From Lentzea sp. (GTDB lineage Bacteria; Actinomycetota; Actinomycetes; Mycobacteriales; Pseudonocardiaceae), in the NCBI GenBank assembly GCA_030146905.1, contig JASLAV010000789.1, positions 1 to 7,679 on the forward strand: 7,679 nucleotides of DNA. The letters are read 5' to 3'. A model generated the notes under the pieces. That model saw only the letters and a list, made by a program, of their open reading frames with translations. It ran no database searches and was not told the origin of the DNA. Below, piece by piece: positions 6,383 to 7,679 of this stretch. Positions within the stretch are counted from its first letter, which is position 1. Each line of letters starts with the position of its first letter. A program made the translations under genes and the position numbers.

Positions 6383-6389
6383 CCGATCG

Positions 6390-6395
6390 AGTCTA
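6390..6395 (-). promoter_or_regulatory. Predicted -10 element TAGACT of the DUF1707 operon (leaderless)
   Basis: TAGACT on the minus strand, followed by 7 bases (CGATCGG) and then GTG 6382. Hexamer and spacing are identical to the deoC promoter. No Shine-Dalgarno sequence lies between. No -35 match is seen at 17-18 bases. The element sits in the 19-base gap after the stop of the small membrane protein gene, so the DUF1707 pair can be transcribed apart from it. Confidence 0.45.
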
Positions 6396-6401
6396 GAACC
6401 C

Positions 6402-6599
6402 CTACTTCCTGTTCGGGGCGTACTTGACCGTGATCGCCAGTGCCGAGGCGAGGGCGGCGGCGACCGCCGCGGCGAGGGCGGGGCTGTAGCCCCACGCCAG
6501 CGGCAGCACGCCGATCACCACGGCGAGCGTGCCGGACACGCCCAGGATGACCAGCGGGGACTCGCACCACTGCCGGGCGTGCTTCTGTTCGATCGTCAC
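6402..6599 (-). CDS. Small two-helix membrane protein, unknown function
   Basis: A 65-residue protein with a short charged N-terminus (MTIEQKHARQW), a hydrophobic helix at about 15-36, the turn GYSP, and an Ala-rich second helix at about 39-59, ending in KYAPNRK. This predicts a hairpin in the cytoplasmic membrane with both ends inside. No family is recognised. The frame allows GTG at 6608, but I place the start at GTG 6599: a near-perfect Shine-Dalgarno sequence, GGAGGTG (6612-6606), lies 6 bases before it, whereas it would touch or overlap GTG 6608. It is the only gene here with so strong a ribosome site and no overlap with an upstream gene, so it probably has its own promoter in 6613-6660, where I could not identify one. 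A role with the DUF1707 protein is possible from position only. Confidence 0.8.
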   Translation of the reverse strand: MTIEQKHARQWCESPLVILGVSGTLAVVIGVLPLAWGYSPALAAAVAAALASALAITVKYAPNRK

Positions 6600-6605
6600 C
6601 GTTCG

Positions 6606-6612
6606 CACCTCC
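6606..6612 (-). promoter_or_regulatory. Shine-Dalgarno GGAGGTG deciding the start of the small membrane protein
   Basis: Minus-strand GGAGGTG is followed by CGAACG and GTG 6599. The 6-base spacing is near ideal. The GTG within this motif (6608-6606) is an in-frame start candidate but would lie inside its own ribosome site, so it is rejected as start. Confidence 0.75.
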
Positions 6613-6659
6613 GCGTCTCAACCGGACACGAGACACTTCGGAGTCGCTTCGTCGATCCT

Positions 6660-6686
6660 TGACTCCCGGAACGGGTCCGGGAGTCA
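6660..6686 (-). terminator. Perfect 11-bp inverted repeat, probable transcription terminator
   Basis: Arms TGACTCCCGGA (6660-6670) and TCCGGGAGTCA (6676-6686) are exact reverse complements around the 5-base loop ACGGG. The hairpin starts 13 bases after the stop of the minus-strand gene ending at 6700 and precedes the small membrane protein gene, the expected place for a terminator. There is no T-tract on either strand; tail-less hairpins are common as terminators in actinobacteria. Alternatives are a palindromic regulator site or an mRNA-stabilising 3' stem. Confidence 0.6.
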
Positions 6687-6699
6687 CTGGATCGGGTGG

Positions 6700-7467
6700 T
6701 CATCGGAACGGGTTGGTGACCGGTGGGTCGGCCGGCCGCACCGACTTCTCCAGCGCTTCGACCTCCTCCTGGGGCGCGGGGCCCTGCGCGAAGCCGACGC
6801 CCGACCGCAGCGCGAGCCGCACGTCGTTGGTGAACACGAGCTGGACGTCGCCGCCGGAGTCGATGACCCTGTCGAGCTGCCACGACGTCTGAACGGTGTA
6901 GGGCACCCGGACCTGGACGTGCTCGTCGAACCTCAGGCTCTGCGCGAGCTGGCGTTCCCGCTCCCGGTCGTCAGGGAAGCCCTCCACCGAGACGCTGGCC
7001 CACGCGCCGGGTTCCCACTCGAAGGCGAGGTAGTTGCCGTTCCACAAGGCGCGCTTGCCGTTGACGTCCGGCACCGGCTCGCCCGGCAGCGGCCGCATCG
7101 TGCCCGCCGCGAACACCGTGACGCTGGCGGCCTGGTCGCCGCCGCCCACCGGCCTCAGCCGGATCGACTGGCTCGTGCGCCCGGTGGTGAAGGACTCCTG
7201 CCGCAACCCCGGCACCGGGCCGGCGCTGATGGTGCGCACCAGCGGGTCGAACGTCCTGACCGCCACCGGCGGCTCGGCGGAGGGCCGGAGCAGCAGCGGC
7301 AGCACGCCCGCGACGAGCAGCACGACCGCCCCGGCCGCCGCCACCCGCAACGACTTGGCGCGCTTCCCGCTCCTGATCGCCCGGTCGACGCTGACGCCGT
7401 CCGAGGCGGGCACCTCCGCGGTCCGCAGCGGCCCGAGCAGCCGCGCACCGTCCTCTTCGGACATCAT
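6700..7467 (-). CDS. Single-pass membrane protein, putative regulator (anti-sigma-like) of the adjacent SigE-family sigma factor
   Basis: A 255-residue protein with a charged cytoplasmic N-terminal part of about 40 residues (including DGVSVDRAIRSGKRAKS), one membrane helix at about 41-61 (RVAAAGAVVLLVAGVLPLLL), and a large outside domain of about 190 residues rich in beta-forming stretches (SVTVFAAG, YLAFEW, WASVSVEG, DVQLVF). This inside-helix-outside layout directly downstream of a sigma gene is typical of membrane anti-sigma partners. However, there is no Cys at all and hence no HxxxCxxC zinc motif, and I recognise no named anti-sigma domain; the role is inferred from context. Two adjacent ATGs exist. 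ATG 7467 is preferred, as GGGAG (7479-7475) lies 7 bases before it, and it overlaps the sigma stop (ATGA). The frame opening at 7542 is rejected because it runs inside the sigma gene. Confidence 0.85.
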   Translation of the reverse strand: MMSEEDGARLLGPLRTAEVPASDGVSVDRAIRSGKRAKSLRVAAAGAVVLLVAGVLPLLLRPSAEPPVAVRTFDPLVRTISAGPVPGLRQESFTTGRTSQSIRLRPVGGGDQAASVTVFAAGTMRPLPGEPVPDVNGKRALWNGNYLAFEWEPGAWASVSVEGFPDDRERERQLAQSLRFDEHVQVRVPYTVQTSWQLDRVIDSGGDVQLVFTNDVRLALRSGVGFAQGPAPQEEVEALEKSVRPADPPVTNPFR

Positions 7468-7679
7468 CGAGCCACTCCCAACTGCGTGCGCAGGGCAGCC
7501 AGCCCGTCGGAGGTCTGGCTCTTCACCGTGCCTTCGGAACACCGCAGGGTGCGCGCGACCTCGGCCACGGGCAGGTCGAACAGGAACCGCAGGACGAGCA
7601 CCGCGCGCTGGCCGGGTGGCACGCGCATCAGGGCGCCCCTGACCTCCTCGCGGGTCTCGACGTCCGGGTTCACGACGGC
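7464..7679 (-). CDS. SigE-family (ECF-like) RNA polymerase sigma factor, C-terminal part only
   Basis: The last 71 residues of a sigma-70-family factor; the frame remains open at the right window edge, so regions 2 and the linker lie outside. Region 4 is clear: ALMRVPPGQRAVLVLRF, then the helix-turn-helix DLPVAEVARTLRCSEGTVKS, which recognises the -35 element, and the closing helix GLAALRTQL. The pattern of LPPxQR followed by CSEGTVKSQ is typical of the SigE-type subgroup common in Streptomyces and Pseudonocardiales. The GTG at 7673 is an internal Val and not the start. Its TGA overlaps the ATG of the membrane protein downstream, so the two are co-translated. Which promoters it reads cannot be told from this window. 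Confidence 0.9.
   Translation of the reverse strand, partial: AVVNPDVETREEVRGALMRVPPGQRAVLVLRFLFDLPVAEVARTLRCSEGTVKSQTSDGLAALRTQLGVAR

Noticed and set aside
5475..6427. Plus-strand open frames opposite the DUF1707 pair
   Set aside because: No recognisable domain, and they lie opposite a clear DUF1707/LiaF-like gene.
7468..7542. Longer start of the membrane protein at 7542
   Set aside because: Lies inside the sigma factor's region 4 in another frame; ATG 7467 with GGGAG is better supported.
1..7679. CRISPR array, insertion sequence, toxin-antitoxin, phage or defence genes
   Set aside because: No spaced direct repeats, transposase motifs, tRNA-like ends or shift in composition were seen; the window looks like ordinary chromosomal DNA.

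Overview
The window is GC-rich throughout, with strongly GC-biased third codon positions, frequent GTG starts, and start codons that overlap or abut upstream stops. With a DUF1707/LiaF-like protein, a SigE-family sigma factor and a NarL-type two-component system, this points to a high-GC actinobacterium. A member of the Pseudonocardiales (Lentzea/Saccharothrix/Actinosynnema type) is my guess from gene style; no marker gene proves it. All 10 genes look chromosomal and of uniform composition. I see no mobile element, CRISPR array, tRNA or rRNA, and no gene-free stretch over 300 bases.

Left block, plus strand (about 107-2057): a six-helix membrane histidine kinase, its LuxR/NarL-type response regulator and a 66-residue helix-hairpin-helix protein. 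They are joined by two 4-base GTGA overlaps, so they form one translationally coupled unit.

Central block, minus strand (5307 down to 2061): deoC (deoxyribose-phosphate aldolase), a catalytically complete aldehyde dehydrogenase that stops just before the usual C-terminal strand, and a 287-residue ALDH-like protein. The last protein has the Rossmann-like part and the C-terminal strand but no catalytic domain and no catalytic Cys. The pair reads as a two-gene version of the ALDH16 architecture, next to an enzyme that releases acetaldehyde. The likely job is deoxyribose-5-phosphate breakdown with disposal of the aldehyde. This block converges on the left block with only 3 bases between the stop codons.

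Right block, minus strand: a DUF1707/LiaF-like protein (6382-5738) coupled to an unrecognised 104-residue protein (5738-5424); a 65-residue two-helix membrane protein (6599-6402); a strong hairpin (6660-6686); and, entering from the right edge, the 3' end of a SigE-family sigma factor coupled to a single-pass membrane protein that is probably its regulator.

Both deoC and the DUF1707 gene have the same hexamer, TAGACT, exactly 7 bases before the start codon and no Shine-Dalgarno sequence, which predicts leaderless mRNAs. Genes inside operons instead rely on overlap coupling, in several cases with a good internal Shine-Dalgarno sequence.
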